Origin: Citrus sinensis
Lineage: Eukaryota; Streptophyta; Magnoliopsida; Sapindales; Rutaceae
DNA: 64,000 nucleotides
Reading direction: 5' to 3'
Assembly (NCBI RefSeq): GCF_022201045.2
Contig: NC_068561.1
Coordinates: forward strand, 25,488,501 to 25,552,500
A model generated the notes under the pieces. It saw only the letters and a list, made by a program, of their open reading frames with translations. It was not told the DNA's origin and did no database searches. Below, piece by piece: positions 51,891 to 64,000 of this stretch (position 1 is the first letter of the stretch; each line of letters begins with the position of its first letter). The position numbers and the translations under genes are program-made.

Positions 51891-54800
51891 ATGGCCTCTA
51901 TTAGGTCTCTTTCTTTTATGGTTGAAACAAAAGCTGATAGTTACGTGGTGCTGTTTAGTAAAAATCAGTATCGACCCAGTTCATCATTTTCAGCATTTAG
52001 GCCAAAAAAGTCGCCAATTTTTGCTTTTTTAAATAATTCAGTATCTGGGTTCTCTTGTCGCTCTAATAAAAGCGGGCATTTGTTGAAGGTTAAGCATGTG
52101 AAAGCGACAGGAGCAGGATTCGTGGAAGATGAAAGTGGTAATGAACCAGAGGATTCGCTTCAAGCTACCATCGAAAAGAGCAAGAAAGTTCTTGCTATGC
52201 AAAAACAACTACTTCAACAGGTCTTTTCCTTTTCTTCGTTTTCGTGTTTATTAAAATACGCAAATCTTTTTTTGATGGTGAAATGATTAGGGGATTCAAT
52301 GAAATGAGTGGCTTCTATATTCTATACTTATACCTTGCACGGATCATTATTTAGTGTACACTTCAATTGTCTTATCTATAAGCATGAGCATTCAGTTGTC
52401 TTATCTATAAGCATGAGCATGGTGGTGGAAGCTTGAGTCTAATCATCTCAAATTTCTTGCTTCCTAGTGTGCTAAAAAGTTTTAAAACTTTACTTTGCAG
52501 TATTCGTGATCTATTTATTTCTTCGCCTCAAAGAATCAAATTTTATCTTTTGTAAATTATGGTCTCGAGAGATGACTAAATTCTGTCATACATGAGAATT
52601 TTGAAGTGGACTAAATATTGTGATATCTTGGTTTCTGTAGATTTCTGAAAGAAGGAAATTGGTGTCATCTATAAAAAGTGACATTGCTAATTCAGAAGAA
52701 GATGAAGTTTCCTATGAAGAGAGGGAGAACTCTTTTTCCGATTTGGATTTCACTTCAACCAGTAGTAGCAATGTAGTTGAAAACCAAAATGGCATCATTC
52801 CTTCAAGCAGCGGTGACCACTCAACTGCAAATGAGGCACCAAAACTTCAATCTTCTGCTGCTAACAGAGGTCCTGATGCAGGTGGAAAGGAATCTGAAAA
52901 CAGGTTGTCTCCTGAAAAGGAATCTATTGATATAGATTGCTCGAAACTGTTGAAAGGCACTGACACGCAGTCAACTTGGTCCGATGAACTGCCATCTTTT
53001 CTTTCACGTACTGCTGTAATTTCCAGCCCAAAGGAGGAACGGCACGAAAAAGATTTGGATCAAGTACAGCAAATTGACAGTGAGCCAATTGAACCTAAAA
53101 CTGAAGAAGCAAAACCCCCTCCATTGGCTGGTGCAAATGTCATGAACGTTATATTGGTAGCCGCAGAATGTGCTCCATGGTCTAAGACTGGTATGAAGTA
53201 TGTACCTTAATGTGGCATGACAAAGGCATTCACATGAAAGATTTTCTTTCTTGATGTGCTTGTCCAAAATAAAAGATAGTAGGAATTTTTCTTTTTAATT
53301 CAGAAGAAAGGAATGTCATACAAGTCACTCGATAAAATGTGGAGATAATAAGAATAAATTATTGATGTTTTTCTTCTTGGACAAACATAAGTTGTACAGT
53401 TCTTTTACATGTAGTGCACTGTTAATAAATTTCTTTCATATTACTTACTAACACTCGTATTAATGATTGTTGTTTATGGGATTGCTACGAAGATCATTAA
53501 ATTTCACATTAACCAAATTTTGAGTAATTGGAAAATTAAAATAAAATCATTTCCTTGTTCAAGAAGCTGCTTGACTTAGGGTATTAATGGTCTGAACTCT
53601 TTAGAGAATCGGTCACTAGGCTGTGTTTGACAACCACCTCATGTGCATAAGTGGACACTACCGAATCATTGCACGACATGCTGGATCTCTTACATTAATC
53701 AAGTTAATCAAGATATTTCTAGCTCTTTTCACTATTGAAAGTTCAGTGTTTGTCTGTCTCTTGTTATTATTTATGAGGTTGACTATGAGTTAGGAGAATA
53801 CTTTGTGCATGTCGACATTCAAGCTTGTATGCTCATACCTGTATGTATCCTTTTGTATGTGATCTAAATATTGATGTATGAAGAGTTTTTATAGGTGGGC
53901 TTGGAGATGTTGCTGGGGCTTTACCAAAGGCTTTGGCTCGGCGTGGACACAGAGTCATGGTAACGTTGTTTGTATTTTAACATGATAAGCGGAAGGGAGA
54001 TTTTTCTGAAATTTTCCCTTTGCAAATATAGTTAAATTCAGGAATTGGGAAATTTTGGAAATTATATATTGTGGGTTATGCTGCACTCAAGGTTAGGATG
54101 TATGTTGTAGCCAATCTGGCTTTGCTAAGAATTGCTCTATGTATTATTTATAAAAGACAACAGAGATGTTTTATCTGTATAACTTAGATTTTTAAGACTG
54201 ACGGGGATTCATGACTGTCTTGCTCTTTATTTCACCTACTTTTGTTTTGGATTAAGAATGATCATGCTTTCTTATTTTTTGCATTTCTTTGGTTCTCTTC
54301 TTAGGTCGTGGCACCACATTATGGCAATTATGCAGAGCCTCAAGATACTGGAATCCGGAAAAGGTATAGGGTGGATCGCCAGGTATGCATTGGATGCTGC
54401 TAACTTTGAATTATTGACTATCTGATTCTTTATTTATAATAGGATGTCCCAAAGCAATTGTTTAAACATTCTATGGTCTGCAGGATATGGAAGTAGCATA
54501 TTTCCAGGCGTATATTGATGGTGTGGATTTTGTTTTCCTTGACAGTCCTTTGTTTCGCCATCTAGGAAATAACATATATGGAGGAGGTCGGGAGGTGAGA
54601 AATTCCTTCATTGACAGTCCTTTGTTTTGCCTGGTAGAACATATTTCCAATTAAGAGCTACATTGTAGTATTCTTTAAACAGTGACTTGAAGCCTGTAAC
54701 CTAGTTCTTTATTCTTCTAGAAACTTTATCTTTCTTTTTGAAGTCTCATATTGTGTGTTGTTGATTGGCTATAAAGTTCCCCTTGTCTGTTGTAGATGAG

Positions 54801-56966
54801 TTAGCTTCATTGAGCTCTGTTTGCTGTCTTCTTTCTATATAAAGTATTTATCTAATAAGAATGGACATAATTATGATTCAATTTGAATTAACATTTGTAA
54901 GCATCTTGATTCTTACACATCTAGTTTTGTGGTACAGGATATTTTGAAACGCATGGTATTGTTTTGCAAGGCAGCTATTGAGGTAAAATTCTATAGTAGG
55001 CATAAAAATTATAATTTTTGAAATTGAAAGAGTGCCCTTTTGGTGGATTCCAACTTGAGACATCCAATTAAGCCTACAGATTATAATTTTGGTCACAAAC
55101 TCACCATCAAATAAACAATTTGTTTCGGTAGCCTGTATGTCCTTATAATTCTAGCTTCACTATGGTCGTACTCATACAGTGGATTTCAGAGATGAGCCTC
55201 ATCTATACTGATTCTTTTTAGGTATTTTAGCATTTACGTAGAAATCATCTTTTTCCATTAGAGTAGAAACTGATATTAAAAGTGCTTGTCAGTGAAACAG
55301 TGACAATTCAAGGGAACCAAGTCCTTCCTGTTTGTATCTGAGCAGTGGTTCATTGATGTTATACTGATATGTCTGTCATTCTTTCAAGTCTCAAGCTAGA
55401 ATGATGTTATATAAGCTTATGCTAGTTAACCATTACATAATGTGGGATGTGGTTTACAAAGTCCCAGTCAGGTAAAAGTACAATGGCAGTAAGTTCCCAG
55501 TTGGTATATGGATATTTACATGCACCATTGATAAACTTGTGCTTGGTAACTGGTAGTACACTCTGATCCATGTTCCATTCTTCTTTCTTCTCTTTTTCTG
55601 TGACTGTCTCCAAGCTAACTTACTGGTTGAATATAGTTTCTTATTATCTTATGTGCTAAAGTGTCATAACGTAGAAAATCTGATATCTGCAGATACCTTG
55701 GTATGTTCCATGTGGTGGTGTCTGCTATGGGGATGGAAATTTGGTTTTCATTGCAAATGATTGGCACACTGCACTGCTCCCAGTGTATCTGAAGGCATAC
55801 TATCGAGACAATGGTTTAATGCAGTATACGAGATCCCTGCTCGTTATTCACAACATAGCTCATCAGGTTTATTCTAATTTCATTTCAATCTGCTTGATAT
55901 AGTTGCATGTCTATTCTCACAACGTCTGCCTATGAATATCTGTTACTCTAATAAGAATTCAGAAAATTGTCATTTTTCATCAGCTTATATTAATTAATGC
56001 TGTATCCAGGGTCGGGGGCCTGTATCAGATTTCGCCTATACAGATCTGCCAGGACATTACTTGGACCTTTCCAAATTGTATGACCCTGTTGGAGGTGAGC
56101 ACTTCAATATTTTTGCTGCTGGATTAAAAACAGCTGACCGTGTGGTCACTGTCAGTCGAGGATATTCCTGGGAGCTTAAAACTGCTGAAGGTGGTTGGGG
56201 ACTGCACAATATTATAAATGAAGTTGACTGGAAATTAAGCGGCATTGTGAATGGGATTGATACAAAAGAGTGGAGCCCAATGTATGATATCCATCTAACT
56301 TCAGATGGTTACACTAACTACTGCCTGGACACTCTGCATACTGGCAAGCCCCAGTGCAAGGCAGCCTTACAAAGGGAGTTTGGATTGCCAGTCCGTGATG
56401 ATGTCCCAGTGATAGGTTTCATTGGAAGGCTTGATCACCAAAAAGGTGTAGACCTCATAGCTGAAGCAATTCCATGGATGATGGGTCAGGACGTGCAATT
56501 AATCATGTTGGGCACTGGCAGACCAGATTTGGAAGAGATGCTGAGGAACTTTGAGAGAAAGCATCATGACAAAGTCCGAGGGTGGGTGGGCTTTTCTGTG
56601 AAAACCGCTCACCGGATAACTGCTGGTGCAGACGTTTTGCTCATGCCATCTAGATTTGAGCCTTGTGGATTGAACCAGCTCTATGCTATGAACTATGGGA
56701 CAATTCCCGTTGTTCATGCAGTCGGAGGGTTAAGAGAAACTGTGCAGCCTTTTGATCCATTCAGTGAGTCAGGGCTTGGATGGACGTTTGATAGTGCTTC
56801 TGCAGGTAAGCTGATACATGCATTAGGAAACTGCTTATTGACTTTCCAAGAGTACAAAAAGAGTTGGGAAGGACTCCAGAGACGAGGGATGATGCAAGAC
56901 CTCAGTTGGGATCATGCTGCTCAATTGTACGAGGAAGTACTTGTTGCTGCCAAGTACCAATGGTGA
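51891..56966 (+). CDS. SS2: Starch synthase 2, chloroplastic/amyloplastic
   Basis: ADP-glucose:glucan glucosyltransferase (GT5) that lengthens amylopectin chains of intermediate size in plastids. Exons 51891-52220, 52641-53190, 53895-53959, 54305-54382, 54484-54594, 54938-54982, 55693-55866 and 56010-56966 give 769 aa, normal for SSII. The serine-rich N-terminus looks like a transit peptide. An acidic, variable arm with a short charged helix (about 90-120) reaches to about 270. The catalytic part opens with [20 protein letters not shown], with the ADP-glucose-binding KTGGLGDV at 292-299. It continues with [51 protein letters not shown] and [14 protein letters not shown], and ends AAKYQW as other SSII proteins do. 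Intron 1 has a 29-bp tandem duplication (about 52367-52420). No damage seen. Confidence 0.97.
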
Positions 56967-57547
56967 GACTTAGGGCTGAATGTCTACAATTTTGCCTTTT
57001 ACCCATCTCTGAGTAGGCAGATACATTTAGAGCTCACTCATATAAGAGTGAGTGTTTCCACAGTTGTAGTGTGTTGGCAATGGTTCATGGATTAATACGT
57101 AAAAAGTTTCTTTTTTTGTTTGTTTTCTTTTCTTCGCTCTGTTATTCTTTTCGAGGCTAGATAAGGAAGCCCACGTATTTCACTGCTACGATTACACAGG
57201 CTTGCAATGTTCTACTGGCACCTTTTTTATGTAATTAGTGGTCATTAGACATAAGAATGAGAAATTCAACACCATGTAATAGAAGGAAAAAAAAAACACA
57301 AAAACAACTAAAGCTGATGATTTGTTTTATTGATTATGTGGATCACTCTGGACAACGGATATGACATACTCCAAGAAATCAAATCAGAGAACCCCACAAC
57401 TCTCAGAAAACCAACAAAGGAAGAAGGAAAATATCCCCCTTGATTTTCGAAAAATGTGGGGATATGGAACGATGACAACAATCGCAACACAAACATTGAA
57501 AATCTTATCGAGACCAATGTTACTAGATTTCTAAATCCTAAGAAGCT
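56967..57547. other. Intergenic between convergent SS2 and AAR3
   Basis: 3' flanks of both genes. No repeat or gene recognised. Confidence 0.6.
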
Positions 57548-60500
57548 TTATATATAGGAAAGTCTTCTTCCCCGATCAACTTGGAGATAGGAACGAGCTG
57601 AGAATAGCCCTACAAAGCCCTTTGATAGGCAACCTTCAACAGCACAAGGAGACTTTGCCGAGCCTAATGGACTATTGTGTCTAACTATTTCCATACAATC
57701 ATCACCAGAACTCCCGGGGGGATTTTCTTCCTGGTTTACCGGTCTAGCAACTTGTCTGCTTCTCTTGGATATGTGATTGTGGTCTGTTAATTCAGGAATA
57801 TGAGCATCTGAAGACTCCATTTCATCTTGTTCTATGCCAGATGACTTCCTCTTCAAACCCGGAAAAATTTTCAATCCTGCAAAAAGATCTCAGAGCTTAT
57901 TCTCTGTTGTGTATAAAGTCTGGAAATTGTGAACAATCGGACTCAGCTAAAACTCTTTGCAGTAAGTTCATATACCAGGAAGAGAGTCCTCATATCCACA
58001 AGATTGGGATTCTGAATCACCACAGCTACAAAATAAGCCGGGATTTTCCTTAGATCCTGATACTCTGCAAGAAAAATGATAGTTCAGCATACCAGCTGAC
58101 TGAAATGCAATGAAACACAAGCAGAAAACATGATGGTAGCCAAGTTGGAGCTCCAAAGAAGGTTCGAACGTTTACGTCTGTTTCAGTAAATAGAACTCTA
58201 AAAATGCACAAAATTTAAAAGAAAGGGAATCTCATCACAAACCACTCACTTAATGTTTCTCTTTAATTTCTCTTCAACAGGAGAAAATAGTATAAGAAAA
58301 ACTCTTTCAAAAATTTGTATCCATTTTCATAATATTATGGATAGAAATAATTAATAGATAAAAAGGACCTTCTCTTTGATGTCTCTAACGAAGAGAATTT
58401 CTGAGGTTCACTTAATTAAAGAAAGATGAAGTTTTTCAATGAAGAGAGGCTCAATCATTGAATAGAGGTTCTCTTTACCATTAAGCGAACAACATATATG
58501 GTTTCTGGTTACTATTGTGCAAGAATTTAACAATTAAAGAATTTGTCAATCAGTGAATGAGCTTGATTTTGGCCTTAGCTTTTTTTTTTTTTTCCCCTCT
58601 AATTCAACATATAAGGTTAACACAATATGAGCAACATTAGAAGCTTGAACAGAGATATTGCCGACTATCACACTTTCAAGGAGACTTTTTAGAGAGAGAA
58701 AAGATGTTTGGAGATGGCTAGCAATCGGAATTCCTTCCTCAATATTCACCTCTAAGGCACTCATCAAAATAAGTTTGATGAGTTACAAAGACTTGATAAT
58801 GGAAGAAAAAATTTCAAGATCTTAGTATACTGAATGAACAGATGTGCTTCCCAAGGGAGACCCATCAACCACTTGTGATTAACATAACCTTGAAAAAGCC
58901 ATTACATCAAAACATACTAAGGTGTGATTACAATAACAATAACTATTTCCATGTTTATAATTTGTATACTATTTCCATTATTATAATTTGTAGACATAAA
59001 CAATAAAAAATTTAGAACAAATAATCAATAGCAAAAGAAAATGAATATCTTGAGAATTCCAAGAAATGAAACCTGTACATATGCTCCACGAAGTCATCTA
59101 TAAGGACAGGCCAAGCACCTGCAGATATAACTAAGGGTTATTATCCTTTCATGATGCCAAGTACTTCAAAATAACAGACCACTACACGAATTAGTGAAAG
59201 GTAACAATTCACTACCTTAACTTTTTAAAATAACAGTTTACTACATTTCTGTCACTGTTGTTATTCCAACGATGATGTCACACTGACGTCATATGGGCAA
59301 AATTTTATTTTCATCAAATGAAACCCAAATTTGGTAATTAAGTCCTAGGGTTATTATCCTTTCACTACGGCAAGTATTGCGAAATAACAAACCACTGCAT
59401 GAATTATGGAAAAGTAACACTTAACCATGTTAACTTTTTAAAAATAACAATTTACTACATTTCTGTCAATTTACAATTGATCATGCAACCTGTTGCAAGG
59501 GCAATACTGTCATTTAATTATCATTGTAAATCAAGCGGCAATTACAATATTGTTTTGCACTAAGACCAGGGTAACATTGTAAATTCGCATGGAATTAATT
59601 TGTATCATTTTCTTTTTGTTTTATGAGTTATTCATTAAGGGCATAATTGGTATAAGTCAACCAACAGTTGACTAACGAAAGTGCCAAGAAATGTAGTAAA
59701 CTGTAATTGTTAAAAATTCAATGTAGTGAAGTGTCATTTTTCAGTAACTTGTGTAGTGGTTTGTTATTTCGCAATACCTGGTGTAGTTTAAACGATAATT
59801 ACCCTATAATTACTAGGACTAAGCATAACTTAATGATAATGATAAGCAGCAGAAAAGCCAATAGAGAAATTTTAAAATCAAACTAATGCCCAAAAAAAAA
59901 AAGAAAAAAGAAAAAAAACCAATCGTGTTATATATGTAAAATGCAAGATTTCTCTCACGACCTCCAAAGGTGGGATCATTGGATGAAAAACATGAAGCTA
60001 ATCCTGAAAATGATCAAAGATTAATCATCTTCTGCAACCTAAATAAGTATGGGTTCACAAGCAATAATACCTTCAGGATCATACCCTTCCAAATTTTCAT
60101 GTACACACCGGCTGAATGCTAAAACTTGCTGCCAAGTATCCTCAGAGATGTTATGTCGCTGATTTCTCTGAACAGAATTCCAATGATTAGATGCCTTGGG
60201 AAAAATAAGGAAAAACCAGAGATATCTAGAAGTTAAATTGAGATGTAGTATGCTTCCCTATATATAAGCGCAGGACATGCTACAACAAGATCTATCAATT
60301 ATGAGCAATTTCTTTTGAAACCTTCAGCCAAAAGTTCCTTGAAAGCAATTAAAAAAGAACCCAACAATTCTGAGCCCTTTATAGATGGAAATAGCAAACA
60401 AACTACTCTCGATGCAACAAAATTAAATTGTTAATTACGTTATACAAGAAGACGCAATCTGCTTTTATCATACTAAGTTACCTCTTATCACACAATGTTA

Positions 60501-62777
60501 CCTATTATAATACTAAGTTACCTATCAATGCTTCTATGTCATCTAGCGCGCCTAAATTCTCATGATCTTGATCCTAGTGACTTTCCATATCGTACAAAGA
60601 ACAAGTGAGAGAAAGAGGGAGAAATGAATTCCAATATGGATGCACGTAAATCGATTGGAAAATCATAAAAGAATTTTAAGTTGTGAAGCAACGATTTTAT
60701 GTCTTAACCCAAGAAGCACAGTAAATGTAGGAATAAAAATTCAAACTGAATACAAAAGCCTAATACTCTTATTTCTAATCGCCTTCAGCAGTGGTGAAGG
60801 GGCACTGATCATGCAGGCAACTTATAAAAATAGAACGATGACATAAATCCAGCATTAGAAGCTTAGTGTCAGCCATACCTCAACAAAGTCACACCATTGG
60901 TTAAGTAACCGAAATCTCCCAGCTAAGACTAATCTCCAGGCAGTGACCGCTCTGCTTACAGCTGTAAATCATTTCAAAGGAAAGAAAGGGTCAACAAGAT
61001 CCAAAAGTACTTAGTACAAAACATAAATAAGTGGAACATATATCTGAAATTGCAGTTCTATGGACAAATTGGTAAAGTTACAATGTCAACTCTAAGTGTA
61101 TGACAAAACCTTTATTTCTTTTTCATTTTTATTTTTATTTTTGGCTCATAAACAAAATAAGTATATTAGATGTACGAAATAAAACTTACTTATATTCTTT
61201 TGACCATTTTCACGGCACATGAAGAAAACAAAATCATATAATCGCGAAAATTCAGAAAAGTCACCCTGCAGAAGTAGATATGTCAAAGTTAAAACAATAA
61301 TACATCAATCATGGAATACAGGACCCATATAACAGTAGACCAACAAAAAGGAAATGTCAAAGCATGACAATGTTTATAAAACGAAAATTTATGACTGAGA
61401 AAATAAAAAAATCTCATCAGTTAAATGAATTGAAAGACATGAACTCTCACCATCAAGTCTAGCTGTGACATGAGCTTGAATAGTTCATCAAAAACAAAAA
61501 TCCTGTCAAACAAACAAATAAAGCATTAAAAACATTTAAATGATGCAATAATTGATAGTATACTATCACAAATTAGATATTTGACGACGCAGAATAACAA
61601 AGGAATTCAGACCTACATGCAAATGACCATTGTACATAGTCAAGATACTAAAGCAGGTCAGGACCACAGCACAACTTGAAAGATAATGAAAAATTCAGAC
61701 AGTTTCATGAAAAACCAGGCGTAGCTTGTGTACACCTACCTTATATGTACAGTTAACTCAACCAAGTTAAATAGCTCAGCCAATGCCTCCCTGGAAAACT
61801 TGGCCTTTGGGGATTCTTTGTCTTCTCTATAACTGTCCTCTATACAAACATCTGCATTTTGTGATTTAATTTCTGCAATATAAGTTCAAAGAATCAGCTA
61901 AATGACAACTTCTTTCTCGTCAACAAGTACAAAACAATGAATGGCAGCCGCTAAACAGTTTAACGCATAGTAACAATTAATTCAACAATCTTTAATTTAA
62001 CAGCATATAAAAAAGTGCCTTCTATTCTCTTTTTCCAAAAAAGTCTTTGACAATCAAAAGCGCGGGCTTTTGCAAAGATACATAACCATCCACTCCCTCG
62101 TACATTCCACTACAAAACTAATTTAAATCAATGATTGACAACTGCTACAAAATGTAACGCATGATACCACATCATAATTTCTAAAATCTCTACATTAAAT
62201 AAACCATCTCAAATTCTATTTACTTCTTTTCAGAAAAAGTCATAAACAATCAAAAGCACGGGATTTAGGAAACTATACACAACAACCCACTATCCCTCCT
62301 ACAAAACCAAAATAAATCAGGAATAATTTCAAACCCAAAACCCTAGACCTCCATATACCTCAATGCCCCCCCCCCCCCCCCCCCCAACCCCAAAAAAAAA
62401 AACTACAAGCGGGATTGGAATAAAGCTCAAGTTCCTCAACAGCTCATCAAAACTAAAATTGCACAGTCACTGAGCAACCCAATAGATAAAACCCCTAAAG
62501 TTGTCCAAAGAAAACACAAGATCAAATCCTTCACCCATCAAACTCCCAGACACAGACACCCACATCAAAAATGCATAAAAACGAAAACTTTACATCAAAT
62601 AATCAAAATTTTCCAAGTAAAAAATTAGAAGCGTGATTCGAATCAAGAAACAAGAATAAGATAATCTATAAAATCCCAATTCAAAAACAAAAAGTGGGTG
62701 AAATTTTGTAATTTACCGCAAAACCGCCGGTAAATCTCGAAGATATCAAGAGGATTAGAAAGGGAAGGTGATTTCAT
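57548..62777 (-). CDS. AAR3: DCN1-like protein AAR3, cullin neddylation co-ligase
   Basis: Defective-in-cullin-neddylation family. These proteins bind cullins and the NEDD8 E2 and so tune SCF activity; in Arabidopsis AAR3 mutants respond abnormally to the anti-auxin PCIB and to 2,4-D. Exons 62717-62777, 61740-61872, 61451-61502, 61190-61265, 60879-60961, 60071-60167, 59962-60003, 59073-59118, 57976-58064 and 57548-57876 give 335 aa. The first half carries FSREALAELFNLVEL and the middle the PONY/cullin-binding sequence: FSEFSRLYDFVFFMCRENGQ, AVTAWRLVLAGRFRLLNQW, ISEDTWQQVLAFSR and AWPVLIDDFVEHMYR. The last 110 residues are hydrophilic, with KRSRQVARP possibly a nuclear signal. The intron between exons 7 and 8 contains a MULE-like element, and intron 1 a 20-base C run. 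Exon joins were deduced by phase; all fit. Confidence 0.93.
59135..59804. mobile_element. MULE-like element with long inverted repeats in an AAR3 intron
   Basis: Left GGGTTATTATCC pairs with right, reverse-complemented, GGGTAATTATCG. Similarity between the arms extends for about 115 bp, with AATAACA, CCACTACAC and TTTACTACATTTCT in each. The flanks TATAACTAA and TATAATTAC match 7 of 9, consistent with a worn 9-bp duplication. A third copy of the arm, in the same direction as the left one, lies at about 59346-59467. No coding. Confidence 0.75.
62366..62385. repeat. 20-base C run
   Basis: A homopolymer in the first intron of AAR3, followed by a short A run. Its length is likely to vary and to be hard to sequence. 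Confidence 0.9.
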
Positions 62778-62979
62778 GGATTCTGGGTTATCGGAGCCGA
62801 GACCCAGCCAGGCTTTACACTTCTTTAACGCCTATCTAAGAAGGATCAAAGTGAGTGTGTGTCCTACGCAATATGAGCTTCAGAGTTTGTTTGTATTTAC
62901 ACGGCTACGAGAGCGAGATGAAATGTACCAATGGAGTCTCTCACTGTGTGTGTTATTTTACTCGGATCGAACCGGCTGA

Positions 62980-62991
62980 TGGGCCGGGTTT
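62980..62991. promoter_or_regulatory. Site II / telo-box-like motif of AAR3 promoter
   Basis: TGGGCCGGGTTT combines a site II core (TGGGCC) with AAACCC on the other strand. This pairing is common in promoters of plant housekeeping genes active in dividing cells. It lies about 205 bp before the AAR3 start. Confidence 0.45.
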
Positions 62992-64000
62992 TTTTAATTC
63001 TAAAAGGATAGTGAGTTGTCAACTTTGTCATTGCATAACACTTGTACTATTTTGGTAATACTGTAATTTTTAAAATAATTGATATTAACTGTAATATAAA
63101 AATAATTAGTTGTAAAGAAAAATAATTAAATATTTGATAAAATTTATTTTTTAAAGTATTGTTAGTTTTAAAAGCAGTTGTATGTGTTTAATAAATCTTA
63201 CTGTTAAATTGTTGTAAAAATATGAATGACTAAATTAGATATAATATTGAATAAAATTTATTTATAAACATATATTGCACATATAATAATTGATAATTAA
63301 AATCAATATTTTATATTATTAATTATATATTTTATTTTATTATTTCAAAATAATTGGTAATAATAATAATCTTTTCAAAATTAATAATTTTGTTTCCTAA
63401 TTAATAAGGATAATTTAGACTTTTATAAGATATATGAGGATATATAAGAAATTGTATTAAATATGAGAGTAGTTCTCAAAATTAGATTTTAAAATCCACT
63501 ATTTTATATTTTTCACAGTTTACCGTAGAATGAGGTGATTTTACCATAAATTATTTTAAAAAAAAAATTACCAAACACCAAAATTAACTTTTAACTTTTC
63601 AAAACTACCTTTGAACCTCCCAAAAATAATTCTAAACAAACCTTTAGTGACAAAAAAACATACCCATAACAGTGGCAGAGATAATATCGCACTTTTGTAT
63701 TATGTTACTAGTTAGTTCGAATTAAAACTAGATTTGGTTCATTTTAAAAAATCAACCAAAAATGGATCGGTTTAATAAATTACGAACTAAATCCTTTTCA
63801 GTTGATTGAATGGGTTCAATTTGGGGTTGGCCTTCAATTTTTCTCTTAATTTTCATCAATGATTTATTATCCTTTTGGTTTCGGTTCATTCTCATGAATG
63901 TTTAAATTTATAAGTGTAACCAAACCTATTGATAGTGAATTTATGATGAGCATGAAATAAAACTATACATGTCATGATGTCAATTAAGATTTTAGTTTTT
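62992..64000. other. AT-rich sequence to the right edge
   Basis: No gene. It is highly AT-rich, and the stretch near 63560-63650 has the look of a worn transposon end, but no pair of ends could be set. Confidence 0.5.

Overview
The window is nuclear DNA of a eudicot plant. Genes have many short exons with GT/AG introns, their proteins match plant families throughout, and the spaces between genes are AT-rich and full of class II transposon remnants and SINEs. The overall look suggests a woody eudicot, possibly Citrus or a relative, but that is an impression and was not tested. There are ten protein-coding genes, one of them cut by the left edge, plus pseudogene fragments of a duplicated transporter. 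I give each gene as its full CDS span and list the exon coordinates I deduced from splice sites and reading phase. The deduced phases close in every gene.

Layout. 40-7676 (+) is the last 24 exons of SMC4, a condensin subunit. It converges on 7959-10813 (-), a NIP2/Lsi1-type metalloid channel. 11.0-17.5 kb is a gene-free stretch holding a 997-bp hAT element with an 8-bp target duplication, a minus-strand SINE with a 15-bp target duplication and a possible organelle-derived segment. 17.5-32.4 kb is a tandem duplication of AVT1-type vacuolar amino acid transporters. Each unit holds an orphan first exon followed by a complete three-exon gene (21760-23313 and 30233-31857), and a copied 3' tail follows the second gene. 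Several transposons have landed in the array, including a MULE inside a 194-bp tandem repeat and a 171-bp MITE in one promoter.

32893-34500 (-) is an intronless PPR gene. 35046-37855 (-) is chloroplast protease FTSH6. 41186-43909 (+) is a GT31 beta-1,3-galactosyltransferase with a galectin domain (GALT1-like). 44688-45353 (-) is a DMP (DUF679) membrane protein. A SINE and a transposon relic follow. 47787-50330 (+) is a DUF1666 protein, 51891-56966 (+) is starch synthase 2, and 57548-62777 (-) is the DCN1-like protein AAR3, with a MULE-like element in one intron.

The genes do not form a pathway. They are ordinary neighbours on a plant chromosome, although AVT1 next to FTSH6 and AVT1 near AAR3 recall gene pairs remembered from Arabidopsis. 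I found no undescribed multi-gene system. The most informative signals are the AVT array with its orphan first exons, the transposon insertions that have an empty site inside the same window, and the full Lsi1-type selectivity filter of the NIP.
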